Below, piece after piece: positions 1 to 9,020 of a stretch of DNA of 54,935 nucleotides. Each line of letters starts with the position of its first letter. Position 1 is the stretch's first letter. Made by a program: the position numbers and the translations under genes. The notes under the pieces were generated by a model. That model saw only the letters and a program-made list of their open reading frames with translations, was not told the DNA's origin and searched no databases. The DNA comes from an uncultured Sphingomonas sp. (GTDB lineage: Bacteria; Pseudomonadota; Alphaproteobacteria; Sphingomonadales; Sphingomonadaceae): positions 1 to 54,935 of the forward strand of contig CAJYLV010000006.1 in NCBI GenBank assembly GCA_913776255.1, written 5' to 3'.

Positions 1-1913
1 TCAGCCAGTGGGCGGACGAGCACCGCAAGCTCAGCCCCGAGGCAAGCGCCGAGCCCGGCCAGTGGAACACGAGCCGGGCTGAGTTCCAGCGCGGCATCAT
101 GGATGCGGTCAGCGACCCGCTGATCGAGGAAGTGGTGGTGATGAAGTCCGCCCAGGTCGGGTGGACCGAAATCATCAACAACATCGTCGGCTATTTCATC
201 GACCAGGATCCGTCACCGATCATGGTGATGCAGCCGACGCTCGACATGGCGGAGGCGTGGTCGACCGACCGGCTGACGCCGATGGTGCGCGACACGCCGC
301 GGCTGCGGGTGAAGATCGCCGAGGCCAAGTCGCGCGACAGCGGCAACAAGCTGCTGCAAAAGCGCTTCCCCGGCGGGCAGCTGGTGATCGTCGGCGCGAA
401 CAGCCCGTCGTCGCTCGCCTCGCGGCCGATGCGGGTGATCCTCGCCGACGAGGTGAGCCGCTACCCGGCCTCGGCCGGCATCGAGGGCGATCCGCTCGGG
501 CTGGCGTACAAGCGGACCAACAATTTCTGGAACCGCCGCAAGCTGGCCGGGTCGACGCCGACGATCGCCGGCGCCTGTCGCATCGAGGCCAAATTCGAGG
601 AGTCGGACAAGCGCTTCTTCTTCGTGCCGTGCCCGCAGTGCGGCGCGCATCAGGTGCTGAAGTGGGAACAGGTCCGCTGGGACAAGACCAGGGCAGGCGT
701 CCACCGGCCCGACACAGCGCATTACGTGTGCGAGCACAACGGCTGCATCTGGGACGATGCCGATCGCTGGGGCGCGGTGCTGCTGGGCGAGTGGCGCGCC
801 ACCGCGCCCTTCACCGGGATCGCGGGCTTCCACGTCTGGGAAGCCTATTCGTCGTGGGTGAAGCTGCAATCGACCGTCACCGCCTTTCTCGAGGCGCGCA
901 AGACACCGGAGACCTACAAGGTCTGGACCAACACCGCGCTCGGGCAGACGTGGGTCGAGAAGGGCGAGGCGCCCGACTGGCAGCGACTGTACGAACGACG
1001 ATCGCAGGAGCTGACCTTGGGCGATGCGCCGGAGTGGGTCGCGCGCCTCACCGTCGGCGCCGACGTGCAGCGCGACCGCATCGAGGCGAGCGTGTGGGGC
1101 TGGGGCGAGGGATTGCGCAGCGTGCTGGTCGACCAGCGCGTCTTCCACGGCGATCCGGCGAAGGCCGAGGTGTGGAAGGAGCTCGATTCCTTCCTGTCGG
1201 TAGAATGGGAAACGCCGTCCGGCCGCCGCCTGCGCATGTCGAAGCTCGCGATCGACACCGGCGACGGCTATTCCACCACCAGTGTCTACGCCTGGGCACG
1301 CCGTCACCCGCGCGTGGTGATGGCGATCAAGGGGATTGGCAGCTTCAGCGCGGCGATGCCGGTGATGGGGCCGACCTGGGTCGACGTCACCGTCCGCGGC
1401 ACCAAGGTGCAGCGCGGCGTCCAGCTCTGGACGGTCGCGGTGTCGCTGTTCAAGTCGGAAACCTACGACTGGCTGAAGCTCGACCAGCCGATCGACGGCG
1501 AACCCTATCCGCCCGGCTACATCCACCTTCCGCAGGGCGTCGACGCGGAATGGCTCCAGCAGCTCGTCGCCGAGCAACTGGTGACCGTGAAGAACAAGCG
1601 CACCGGCTTCAGCAAGCGCGAGTGGCAGAAGACCCGCGACCGCAACGAGGCGATCGACTGTCGCGTCTATGCACGCGCCGCGGCCTATGCGCTCGGGCTC
1701 GATCGCTGGTCGGCGGCGAAATGGGCGAAGGCGACCGGTGTACGGCTCGCCGCCCCCGAACCGCCCGAGCCGGATGAGCCCGGCGGATCCACTGCCACGA
1801 CCCCGCCGGCCCGGCCGCCGGCGCGCCCGCCACCCGCGCCGCCGAAGCCCCGGTCGCGCACGATCAACCCGCTGACCGGCAAACCACGGGGCAGCCATTT
1901 CGGGAGGCGCTGA
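1..1913 (+). CDS. Phage terminase large subunit, GpA type (5' partial)
   Basis: DNA-packaging ATPase and nuclease that docks on the portal and cuts concatemeric phage DNA. The open frame runs to the left edge (first full codon at base 3), so the true start lies outside; 636 residues are visible. A Walker A-like segment (KSAQVGWT, about 144-167) and a Walker B-like segment (VILADE, about 435-452) mark the ATPase. A CPQC...C..C zinc-ribbon-like stretch follows at about 630-755, as in GpA terminases. The C-terminal half carries acidic residues (IDTGDGY; DCRVYA) suited to the nuclease. The last 45 residues are a Pro-rich basic tail. The stop overlaps the next start (TGATG). Family membership is clear; the cos or pac type cannot be told. 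Confidence 0.93.
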   Translation, partial: SQWADEHRKLSPEASAEPGQWNTSRAEFQRGIMDAVSDPLIEEVVVMKSAQVGWTEIINNIVGYFIDQDPSPIMVMQPTLDMAEAWSTDRLTPMVRDTPRLRVKIAEAKSRDSGNKLLQKRFPGGQLVIVGANSPSSLASRPMRVILADEVSRYPASAGIEGDPLGLAYKRTNNFWNRRKLAGSTPTIAGACRIEAKFEESDKRFFFVPCPQCGAHQVLKWEQVRWDKTRAGVHRPDTAHYVCEHNGCIWDDADRWGAVLLGEWRATAPFTGIAGFHVWEAYSSWVKLQSTVTAFLEARKTPETYKVWTNTALGQTWVEKGEAPDWQRLYERRSQELTLGDAPEWVARLTVGADVQRDRIEASVWGWGEGLRSVLVDQRVFHGDPAKAEVWKELDSFLSVEWETPSGRRLRMSKLAIDTGDGYSTTSVYAWARRHPRVVMAIKGIGSFSAAMPVMGPTWVDVTVRGTKVQRGVQLWTVAVSLFKSETYDWLKLDQPIDGEPYPPGYIHLPQGVDAEWLQQLVAEQLVTVKNKRTGFSKREWQKTRDRNEAIDCRVYARAAAYALGLDRWSAAKWAKATGVRLAAPEPPEPDEPGGSTATTPPARPPARPPPAPPKPRSRTINPLTGKPRGSHFGRR

Positions 1914-2122
1914 TGGCGTACACGCAGGCCGATCTCGCCACGCTCCGCGCCGCGATCGGAAGCGGCGTGCTGAAGGTTCGCTACGCCGACGGGCGCGAGA
2001 TCACCTATCAATCGGGTGCCGACATGCTGAAGGCCGAACAGCGCATTATGGACGCGCTCGCCGCGGCGCCCGGGAGCGGCCGCCAGCGGCGGCGCGCGCC
2101 CGGCTGGCGGAACGGCTGCTGA
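1913..2122 (+). CDS. gpW-like head-tail joining protein
   Basis: A 69-residue protein resembling lambda gpW, which plugs the portal after packaging and prepares the head for tail attachment. It starts with helical MAYTQADLATLRAAI, followed by VRYADGREITY, which fits the short beta hairpin of gpW-like folds, then a basic tail (RQRRR). Position between terminase and portal is the classical one. Both ends overlap neighbours by one base (TGATG), indicating translational coupling. The assignment rests on size, position and recalled family pattern. Confidence 0.75.
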   Translation: MAYTQADLATLRAAIGSGVLKVRYADGREITYQSGADMLKAEQRIMDALAAAPGSGRQRRRAPGWRNGC

Positions 2123-3612
2123 TGGGCATGATCGACCGCGCGCTGGCGGCGATCGCGCCGCGCTGGGCCGCGTCGCGCGCCGAGGCGCTGGTGCGGATCG
2201 AGCAGGCGAAGACGCGCAGCGCGTCCCTTCGCGGCATCCGCGCGCAATATGACGGGGCGACCGCGTCGCGCCGCACGCAGGGCTGGCGACGCACCGCCAA
2301 GGACGCCAATTACGAGCTGCAGGGGGCCGCGGCGGTGCTCGCGCAGACCGCGCGCGCGATGGTCCGCAACAATCCGTATGCCGAGCGCGCGGTGTCCGCG
2401 ATCGCCACCGACCTGGTCGGCGCCGGCATCACCTTCCAGGTGCTGCGCGACGGCAAGCCCGACCCGGCGCTTCACGCGCTCGCCAAGCGGCATTTTGAGA
2501 CGACCGCCTGCGACGCCGACGGTCGCCAGAACCTGTACGGGCTACAATTGCTGGCGGCGCGGACGGTGGTGGAGAGCGGCGCGGTGCTGGCGCGCAACCG
2601 CCCGCGCTTCGCGCGCGACGGGCTGCCCGTGCCGTTCCAGATCCAGATGCTCGAGCCCGACCATCTCGATGCGACGCGCAACGGAGTCTTCGACCGCGGC
2701 ACCTACGTTTCGGGGATCCAGCTCGACCAGCTCGGCGCGCGCGAATATTACTGGCTGTTCCCGCAGCACCCCGGCGCGATTGCGCTGCGCAACCTGGTCG
2801 CGACCGCGGTGCCGGCGCGCGACGTGCTCCACGTCTTCCGCCAGGACCGCCCCGGGCAGCAGCATGGCGCGAGCTGGTTCGCGCCGGTCATCCTGCCCAT
2901 GAACGACTTCCGCGACTATCAGGACGCGCAATTGCTGCGCCAGAAGATCGCGGCGAGCTGGGCGGTGTTCCGGATCGGCGCGCGCGACGATGACGACGAC
3001 GGGCAGGGCGAGCTCAACGACTTCATCGAGCCCGGGCTGATCGAGGACGTGCCGGCCGGCACGCACATCGAGTTCGCCAACCCGCCCGGCGTCGACGGCT
3101 ATGCCGACTTCACCAAGATTTCGGTGCGGACCTTCGCGACCGGCATGAACCTACCCTACGACATCTTCGGCGATCTTGAGGGCGTCAATTACTCGTCGGG
3201 GCGGATCGGCCGCATCCAGTACCACCGCCAGCTCGACAGCTGGACGTGGAACATGCTGGTCCCGCAATTCTGCGAGCCGGCCGCGGCATGGTTCTTCCGC
3301 GCCGCGCAGCTCGCCGGCCATGACGTCGACGGCTGCACGATGGCGTGGACCCCGCCGGCGCGGCCGATGCTCGATCTCGCGACCGAAGCCCCGGCGATCC
3401 GCGACCTGGTGCGCGCCGGGCTGATGGATCCGGAGTCCGCGATCCGCGAGCGCGGCGAGGATCCCGACACGGTGCTCGATGCGTGGAAGCGCTGGGCGGA
3501 CAAGGTCGACGCGCGCCAGCTCACCTTCGACTGCGACCCGCGCCGGGTCACGCAGGTCGGCAACGCGCTCCAGCCGACCGGCGGCCCCGGCGCTCCGCCG
3601 AAGAAGGACTGA
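2122..3612 (+). CDS. Phage portal protein, lambda GpB family
   Basis: A 496-residue portal protein; the dodecameric ring at the capsid vertex through which DNA enters and leaves. The N-terminus carries a basic helix and the stretch RTQGWRR, typical of lambda-type portals. NPYAERAVSAIATDLVGAGI is the conserved segment after it. The central DREDR-like part is represented by DVLHVFRQDRPGQQHG, then LPMNDFRDYQDAQLLRQKIA, and the late motif SSGRIGRIQYHRQLDSW. Length is normal for the family. The start overlaps the upstream stop, and the protease/capsid gene follows after 2 nt. Confidence 0.93.
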   Translation: MGMIDRALAAIAPRWAASRAEALVRIEQAKTRSASLRGIRAQYDGATASRRTQGWRRTAKDANYELQGAAAVLAQTARAMVRNNPYAERAVSAIATDLVGAGITFQVLRDGKPDPALHALAKRHFETTACDADGRQNLYGLQLLAARTVVESGAVLARNRPRFARDGLPVPFQIQMLEPDHLDATRNGVFDRGTYVSGIQLDQLGAREYYWLFPQHPGAIALRNLVATAVPARDVLHVFRQDRPGQQHGASWFAPVILPMNDFRDYQDAQLLRQKIAASWAVFRIGARDDDDDGQGELNDFIEPGLIEDVPAGTHIEFANPPGVDGYADFTKISVRTFATGMNLPYDIFGDLEGVNYSSGRIGRIQYHRQLDSWTWNMLVPQFCEPAAAWFFRAAQLAGHDVDGCTMAWTPPARPMLDLATEAPAIRDLVRAGLMDPESAIRERGEDPDTVLDAWKRWADKVDARQLTFDCDPRRVTQVGNALQPTGGPGAPPKKD

Positions 3613-3614
3613 CC

Positions 3615-5660
3615 ATGGAAATCCTGATCTACGGGATCGTCGGCGACAGCGCCGACGGGCTCGAGGCCGCCTGGCTGGTCGATCGGATCCAGCACGCGCC
3701 CGACGATATCACCGTGCGGATCAACTCGCTCGGCGGGCTGCTGTTCGATGGCTTCGCGATCTACAATGCGCTGAAGGCGTCGCCGCGCACGGTGACGGTG
3801 ATCGTCGACGGCGTCGCCGGGTCGATCGCCAGCGTGATCGCGATGGCTGGCGACCGGATCATCATGGCCGAAAATGCGGTGATGATGATCCACAAGCCGG
3901 CGGACGGCACCTATGGCGACGCCGACGCGCTGCGCACCGTCGCCGACCGGCTCGACTTCCTCCAGAACCAGCTCGTCCAGATCTACGCCGCGCGCACCGG
4001 GATGAGCGAGGACGCACTCCACCCCTTGCTCGATGCCGAAACGTGGATGAGCGCGCCCGAAGCGCTGTCGCTCCACTTCATCGACGAGATCGCCGGCCAC
4101 GCGACCGCGACCAACCTGCTGGACGCCAGCCGGTTCGGGTTCCGCGCCGTTCCGGCCCACCCGCTCATCGCCAACGCGAAGAGCCCGCCGGCGCCGACCG
4201 CCGTCATCACTCCGCAGGAGACGAATATGGATCCCGAGACCGATCCGGCGCCGACGCCCGCGCCGACCCCGACCCCGACCGTCACGACCGACACCCCGCC
4301 GATCGTCATCGCGCCCGCACCCGCGCAGCCGACCAACGTCGCCGACGTCGCCAGCCACGCCGCGCAGCAGGCGATCGTCGCCGAGCGCCAGCGTGCCGCC
4401 ACGATCCGCAACGAGGTCCGCCGCGCGCGCCTGCCCGACACGTTCGGCGACACCCTGGTCGACGAGGGCGTCTCGATCGATGCCGCGCGCACCCGGATCA
4501 TCGACCAGATCGCGAGCACCGCGCCGGTGATCACCAACTATTCGCCCGCGACGATCCCGGTCGCACAATTTCAGGCGCGAGCCGAGGCGATGGCGCTGGC
4601 GATCGCCCACCGCGCCAATCCGCGCAACCAGCTCAACGACGACGCGCGCGGCTTCGCTGGCCGCCGGCTGATCGTGCTCGCGCGCGACTGGATGGACGCG
4701 ACCGGCGTCAGCACCCGCAACATGACCGACCCGCAGGTCGCCCAGGCGGTGTTCCGCTATCGCCAGCCGCAGAACGCCGGCCAACACACCACCGCCGACT
4801 TCGCCGGGGTGCTCGCCAACACCGTCTCGCGGACGCTGCGGCGCGGCTACGAGCTGGCGCCGCGCACCTTCGCGGCCTTTTGCCGCCAGACGTCGGTGCC
4901 CGACTTCCGCGAGGTCAGCCGGATCGCGCTGTCCGACATCTCGGCGATGCAGCAGGTCGCCGAGGGCGGCGAGTATCAGTACGCGACGGTCGGCGACTCT
5001 CAGGAGAAATATGCAGTCGGGAAGTTCGGCCAGATCATCTCGCTGACCTGGGAGACGATCATCAACGACGATCTGTCGGCGTTCGATCGCATCCCGCAGG
5101 CGATGGGTCAGGAGGCCGCGCAGGTCGAGGGCGACGTCGTCTATGCGGTGCTGCTCAGCAACCCGCTGATGGCCGACGGCGTGCCGCTCTTCCACGCCAC
5201 ACACGGCAACCTCGCCGCGGCCGGCGCGCCGATCAACATCGACTCGCTGCAGGCCGGGCGCACCGCGATGCGCACGCAGCGCGCGCCGAAAGGGCGGTTC
5301 ACCTCGGCGACCCCGGCGACGCTGGTGGTCGGCCCGCTGCGCGAGCAGCAGGCCAACCAGTACACCTCGGCAAATTACGTCGCGACGATCAGCGGCGACA
5401 TCAATCCGGACTATAACCGCGCGCTGGCGCCGCAGGTCGAGCCGCGGATTCTCGACTACAGCTTCTTCCTCGCCGCCGACCCGAACGCGCAGCCGATCGA
5501 CACGATCGAATATGCGTATCTCGCCGGCTACGAGGGGCTTCAGACCGAGGAGCGCCAGGGGTTCGAGGTCGACGGCATCGACATCAAGGCGCGGCTGGTG
5601 TTCGGCGCCAAGGCGATCGACCACCGCGCGCTCTACAAGAACCCCGGCGCGGCCAACTGA
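3615..5660 (+). CDS. ClpP-like prohead protease / major capsid protein fusion
   Basis: A 681-residue fusion of prohead protease and major capsid protein. Residues 1-180 are ClpP/SppA-like: RINSLGG, the nucleophile region GVAGSIAS (Ser), and MMIHKP (His). A Pro/Thr-rich linker follows at about 205-235. The rest contains a coiled AERQRAATIRNEVRRARL scaffold-like segment and a Mu gpT-type capsid domain (QKYAVGKF-like core, SLTWETIINDDLSAFDRIP, FHATHGNL). The ATG at 3615 is chosen because upstream in-frame codons lie inside the portal gene. An internal ATG with a good ribosome site occurs at 4227 (separate entry). Such fusions are known in this phage type. Self-cleavage would have to free the capsid part. 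Confidence 0.92.
   Translation: MEILIYGIVGDSADGLEAAWLVDRIQHAPDDITVRINSLGGLLFDGFAIYNALKASPRTVTVIVDGVAGSIASVIAMAGDRIIMAENAVMMIHKPADGTYGDADALRTVADRLDFLQNQLVQIYAARTGMSEDALHPLLDAETWMSAPEALSLHFIDEIAGHATATNLLDASRFGFRAVPAHPLIANAKSPPAPTAVITPQETNMDPETDPAPTPAPTPTPTVTTDTPPIVIAPAPAQPTNVADVASHAAQQAIVAERQRAATIRNEVRRARLPDTFGDTLVDEGVSIDAARTRIIDQIASTAPVITNYSPATIPVAQFQARAEAMALAIAHRANPRNQLNDDARGFAGRRLIVLARDWMDATGVSTRNMTDPQVAQAVFRYRQPQNAGQHTTADFAGVLANTVSRTLRRGYELAPRTFAAFCRQTSVPDFREVSRIALSDISAMQQVAEGGEYQYATVGDSQEKYAVGKFGQIISLTWETIINDDLSAFDRIPQAMGQEAAQVEGDVVYAVLLSNPLMADGVPLFHATHGNLAAAGAPINIDSLQAGRTAMRTQRAPKGRFTSATPATLVVGPLREQQANQYTSANYVATISGDINPDYNRALAPQVEPRILDYSFFLAADPNAQPIDTIEYAYLAGYEGLQTEERQGFEVDGIDIKARLVFGAKAIDHRALYKNPGAAN
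4216..4229 (+). promoter_or_regulatory. Internal ribosome binding site and start within the protease/capsid gene
   Basis: AGGAG is followed, 7 nt later, by an in-frame ATG at 4227, exactly at the border between the ClpP-like domain and the linker/scaffold part. Translation from here would give a protease-less product of about 477 residues with the scaffold-like helix and capsid domain. This resembles the nested gpC/gpNu3 arrangement of lambda. The motif is seen; its use is inferred. Confidence 0.5.
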
Positions 5661-5688
5661 GCCAGCCTTCCCCAACCATGACGTGAGG

Positions 5689-5712
5689 CGGGCGGCCAGC
5701 GTGCCGCCCGCA
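5689..5712 (+). terminator. Hairpin between capsid and cement genes
   Basis: GCGGGCGGC and GCCGCCCGC form a perfect 9-bp stem with a 6-nt loop, followed by ATCGTTTC. It lies 28 nt after the capsid stop and before the cement-protein ribosome site. It may be a leaky terminator or an mRNA-end stabiliser that keeps the capsid message abundant. Confidence 0.5.
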
Positions 5713-5732
5713 TCGTTTCGGGAGATCCCACG

Positions 5733-6059
5733 ATGCGTAACTATTCCGGCGTCGGCAACACGCTGACGCTCACCGCGCCGTATGACGTCGCATCGGGCGG
5801 CGGCGCGCTGATCGGCGCCACGTTCGGCGTCTCGAAACTGGCGCTCAGGGCCGGGCAGCGCGGCCCGTTCGAGGTGACCGGCGCCTATGACCTGCCCAAA
5901 GACAATGCCGCGGTCGCCGAGGGCGTGCGCGCCTATTGGGACAATGCCAACAAGGTCGTGACCGCCACGGCGAACGGCAACACGCCGATCGGCGTGTTCA
6001 CCGCGGCGCGCAGCGCCGGCGCCGCGACCGGCAACGTCCGCCTCAACGGCAGCTTCTGA
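5733..6059 (+). CDS. DUF2190-like capsid cement/decoration protein
   Basis: A 108-residue all-beta protein typical of DUF2190 cement proteins that bind the outside of gpT- or HK97-type capsids. Family-like features are the N-terminal LTAPYDVASGGG, then GALIGATFGVSKLALRAG, the VTGAYDLPKD segment and the closing IGVFTAARSAG...VRLNGSF. It follows the capsid gene directly, as usual. The ribosome site GGGAG lies 8 nt upstream of the ATG. Confidence 0.82.
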   Translation: MRNYSGVGNTLTLTAPYDVASGGGALIGATFGVSKLALRAGQRGPFEVTGAYDLPKDNAAVAEGVRAYWDNANKVVTATANGNTPIGVFTAARSAGAATGNVRLNGSF

Positions 6060-6114
6060 CCGCTTCTCCCACCAGCATCGCGCCATGCCGGCGCGACAGC
6101 GAGGAACACCCGAC

Positions 6115-6339
6115 ATGACGACGATCCTATTGCTCAGCGCCGCCTATCTGAATGGCGGCGCCTATATCGATGCCGGCAAGGAGGTGCCCGTCGGCGACGG
6201 CAATGGCGAGATGACCGCCGAGCGTGCCGCCGGCATGGTCGCCGCGCGGCTCGCCGAGGAAGTGCCCGACGCCGACCCGACCGACGGCGACGTCGGCACC
6301 GACGCGGCGGCGCAGAAGCCGGCGGCGCGCGGCAAGTGA
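6115..6339 (+). CDS. Small phage structural-region protein, unknown
   Basis: A 74-residue protein starting MTTILLLSAAYLNGGAY, with an acidic Ala/Asp-rich tail. The start at 6115 is preferred over the in-frame ATG at 6085 because GAGGA precedes it by about 9 nt. It sits between the cement protein and the head-tail joiner, and its stop overlaps the next GTG. It may be a minor head component; no family is recognised with certainty. Confidence 0.6.
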   Translation: MTTILLLSAAYLNGGAYIDAGKEVPVGDGNGEMTAERAAGMVAARLAEEVPDADPTDGDVGTDAAAQKPAARGK

Positions 6340-6656
6340 CCCCCGATCCGTTCGCGGCCGCGGCGCCGGCGATCTTCGCGGCGTTCGCGGACCGCGAGCG
6401 GATCGTCTACACGCAAGGCGGCGTCGTGCTTCCGCCGATCAGCGCGATCCGCATCGATGCCGATGCCGGCGACCTGCTGGGCAGCACGCCCGCTACGGTA
6501 TCGTACGAGATACGCCAGGCCGATCTGCCCGCGCCGCCGTCGAAGCGCGATCATTTCACGCACCGCGGCCGGCGCTGGGAGGTCGAGGAGCGCAAGGCGC
6601 TCGAGGACGTCGCCAGCTGGCGTGTGTTCGTGGTCGATGCCGGTTCCGCCGCATGA
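6336..6656 (+). CDS. Putative head-tail joining (stopper) protein
   Basis: A 106-residue protein beginning with GTG that overlaps the previous stop (GTGA). Its composition and order (VYTQGGVVLPPISAIRIDAD; HFTHRGRRWEVEERKALEDVASWRVFVVDAG) fit the small beta-barrel head-tail attachment proteins of the lambda gpFII type. It precedes the tail terminator-like gene and overlaps it by ATGA. The function is inferred from position and fold-like pattern. Confidence 0.6.
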   Translation: MTPDPFAAAAPAIFAAFADRERIVYTQGGVVLPPISAIRIDADAGDLLGSTPATVSYEIRQADLPAPPSKRDHFTHRGRRWEVEERKALEDVASWRVFVVDAGSAA

Positions 6657-7075
6657 CCGTCCGCGACACCATCCTCGCCGCGATCGTCGCCGCGCTGGCG
6701 CCGCTCGCCCCCGAGGTCGAGCTCGAGCCGGCCGGCGACCCGATCGACTTTCCCGCGCTCGGCATCACCGACAGCGGCCACCGCGTGCTCGAGCGCGAGG
6801 TCGACGTCACTCGCCGCGTCATGACGGTCACCGTCGACGGCTTCGTCGAGGGCGAGGGCGGCGCTGCGCCGACCGCCGCGCGCAACCGGCTGCACGCCGC
6901 GGTAGTCGCCGCGCTCATGACCGACGAGACGCTCGGCGGGACCGTCGAGCTGATCGAGGACGCCGACGCGCGCTTCTTCGCCGCGCAGCTCTCGTCCAGG
7001 CGCCGGCTCGGCTTCGCGCAGGACTTCGACGTCCAGTTCATCACCGCGCGGGCCGATCCCGCGCTCGCCGCCTGA
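6653..7075 (+). CDS. Putative tail terminator/completion protein
   Basis: A 140-residue protein starting MTVRDTILAAIVAALAPLAP. It is an alpha/beta protein of the size of lambda gpU or HK97 gp10-type tail terminators, which cap the tail tube and join it to the head. VMTVTVDGFVEGEG and NRLHAAVVAALMTDE are typical of these proteins. The ATG at 6653 overlaps the previous stop; the longer upstream frame is an overlap artefact. The tail tube gene follows after 12 nt. Confidence 0.62.
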   Translation: MTVRDTILAAIVAALAPLAPEVELEPAGDPIDFPALGITDSGHRVLEREVDVTRRVMTVTVDGFVEGEGGAAPTAARNRLHAAVVAALMTDETLGGTVELIEDADARFFAAQLSSRRRLGFAQDFDVQFITARADPALAA

Positions 7076-7087
7076 CAGGAGCGCCGC

Positions 7088-8335
7088 ATGGCCGACAAGA
7101 CGAACGATCCGACGATCCGCCAGACCAACGTGGCGGTGCTGTTCGGATTGCAGACCGACGAGGACACCCCGCTCGCACTCGACCCGACGCAACACGCGAT
7201 CCCGGTCGAGGCCGACAGCGTCAGCTACGGCTCGCCGTGGACGCAGGAGGATTCGAACGAGGCGACCGGCTCGTTCGTCGCCGGCGCGCCGCTGATCGTC
7301 GGGCAGGCGGTGCCGATCAGCTTCAAGTTCCGCATCAAGGGCGCCGGCCCCGGCATCGCCTATTCGCCGACGGTCAAGCCGCCGCACCATGCGGTCTATC
7401 AGGCGGCCGGCTGGCGCGGGCTGTTCACCGCCGCGATCGCCGCAGCGGTCGCGGCCGGCGGCACCGCCACCACCGTGACGCTGCCTGCGGCCTTCCCCGG
7501 CACGGCGCGCGCGCTGCTCGGCATGATGCTGCTGATCGGCGCGGGCACCGGCGCCGGCGCGGCCGCGGCGGTGATCGACTATTCGGCCGGCCGCGTCGCG
7601 ACGCTCGCCGACAGCTTCACCCCGCCGCTCGACAACACCAGCAGCGTCGCGGTGCCCGCCAACTGGACCTATGCGCAGACGTCGCCGTCCGATGTCGCCT
7701 CGCGGCTGGTCGACCATCCGGCGGCGAGCTGCGCGATCTACCGCGACGGCACGCTGGCAACCTTCAGCGGCGTGCGCGGCACGATCGCGCTCGAGGGCAA
7801 CAGCGCCAAGCCCGGCTACGCCACCTTCACCGGCACCGGCATCTACCAGGGCAAGGTCGATGCCGCGATCCCGGCGACGCTCGTCATCGCCGGCCACTCG
7901 GCGCCTGTGCTGGTGCAGGGCAGCGACGTGTCGAATGCCGCGCTGCTCAACCGCCGCAAATGCCGGCTGAGCACCTGGTCGCTCGATCCCGGATCGCAGC
8001 TCGAGAATATCGACGATCCGAACACGCCGTTCGGGTTCGGCCCGGGCCAGATCACCGACCGCAAGTCGATGCTCGGGGTCAATCCGCTGTCCACGCTGGT
8101 CGCCAACCGCGACACGATCGCCGACATCGGCAACGGCGTCGTCATGCCGGCGATGCTCCGCCATGGCAGCCAGGCCGGCAACCGCTGGGCGCTGGTGGTG
8201 CCGCGCGCGCAGCCGGTGACGCTCGAGGCCGAGAACCGCGGGAAGCTGATGGCGGACAAGACGACGCTGCAATGCCTGTCGGCCGGCAAGGATGCCGCGG
8301 GGCGCGACAGCGACCGCATCCTGGTCTTCTACTGA
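7088..8335 (+). CDS. Phage tail tube (major tail) protein
   Basis: A 415-residue protein. The N-terminal ~135 residues (NVAVLFGLQTDEDTPLALDPTQHAI, PISFKFRIKGAG) match the tail-tube fold of siphophages, whose hexamers stack into the tail. The C-terminal part contains an Ala/Gly-rich insertion (about residues 110-160) and further beta domains, so it is longer than the minimal tube protein. Gene order is canonical: terminator before, tail assembly chaperone after. A ribosome site (CAGGAG) precedes the ATG. Confidence 0.8.
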   Translation: MADKTNDPTIRQTNVAVLFGLQTDEDTPLALDPTQHAIPVEADSVSYGSPWTQEDSNEATGSFVAGAPLIVGQAVPISFKFRIKGAGPGIAYSPTVKPPHHAVYQAAGWRGLFTAAIAAAVAAGGTATTVTLPAAFPGTARALLGMMLLIGAGTGAGAAAAVIDYSAGRVATLADSFTPPLDNTSSVAVPANWTYAQTSPSDVASRLVDHPAASCAIYRDGTLATFSGVRGTIALEGNSAKPGYATFTGTGIYQGKVDAAIPATLVIAGHSAPVLVQGSDVSNAALLNRRKCRLSTWSLDPGSQLENIDDPNTPFGFGPGQITDRKSMLGVNPLSTLVANRDTIADIGNGVVMPAMLRHGSQAGNRWALVVPRAQPVTLEAENRGKLMADKTTLQCLSAGKDAAGRDSDRILVFY

Positions 8336-8345
8336 GGAGCGGGAC

Positions 8346-9020
8346 ATGATCGCGACCACCACCAAGCCGATCCCCTTCACGCCGGCGTGGCGTGAGGGCG
8401 ATCCCGCCGCCCCGGTTTTCCTGCTGGCCCCCGCCGGCGTCGTCGAACGCTCGCTGATGGAGGCCGAGCTCGCCGGGCGCTACAATGCCGGGCGCGTCTA
8501 CAGCTTCGAGCTGCTCGCCGCGATCCGCAGCGGCGTCGTCGCGCTGCTCGACGGCGACGAGGCGCAGGGCCGGATCCTCGAGCTGATCGACATCGAGCAG
8601 GAAAGCGGCGAGGCCGAGCTCACCCCGGCCGACGTCGCGCTGCTCGCCGAGGTGCGCAAGATCCTCGCCGCCAGCTGGCCCGAATACCGCGACCTGCGCG
8701 AGCAGATGGAGCGGCGGCGCGAGCTCGCGCCGATCGTCGCGCTGCGCCACTTCTGCACTGGCATCGCCGCCCCGGGCGTCACCTTCAAGCGCGGGCTCGA
8801 CGGCAAGGTCAGCGAGGCGACGCTCCAGCAGCTCGAGCCGCTCGAGATGACCGCGGCCGGCAACCGCGCCTTCCAACTGGCGTATCTGACCGAGGAAGAC
8901 CGGGGAAACTCCGCGCGGCCGTCATCGTCCGACGACGGCCAGCCGACTTCCGGTTCGGACGCACCATCTACGGCGGCTGGGAGCTCGACGGACGACGCTG
9001 GCGCGAAAACCCCCGGCTGA
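8346..9020 (+). CDS. Tail assembly chaperone, short product (G-like)
   Basis: A 224-residue unshifted product of the tail assembly chaperone locus, equivalent to lambda gpG. It coats the tape measure during tail assembly and is absent from the virion. It is largely helical with charged segments (EYRDLREQMERRRELAPIV). The Ser/Asp-rich end after DRGN looks like sequence that is read only when no frameshift occurs. ATG at 8346 follows GGAGCGGGAC. The slippery site at 8903-8909 divides it from the shifted product. Confidence 0.75.
   Translation: MIATTTKPIPFTPAWREGDPAAPVFLLAPAGVVERSLMEAELAGRYNAGRVYSFELLAAIRSGVVALLDGDEAQGRILELIDIEQESGEAELTPADVALLAEVRKILAASWPEYRDLREQMERRRELAPIVALRHFCTGIAAPGVTFKRGLDGKVSEATLQQLEPLEMTAAGNRAFQLAYLTEEDRGNSARPSSSDDGQPTSGSDAPSTAAGSSTDDAGAKTPG

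Noticed and set aside
3189..6116. 975-codon minus-strand frame opposite the capsid region
   Set aside because: Antisense shadow of well-supported phage genes; composition is Arg/Gly/Val-rich and without motifs.
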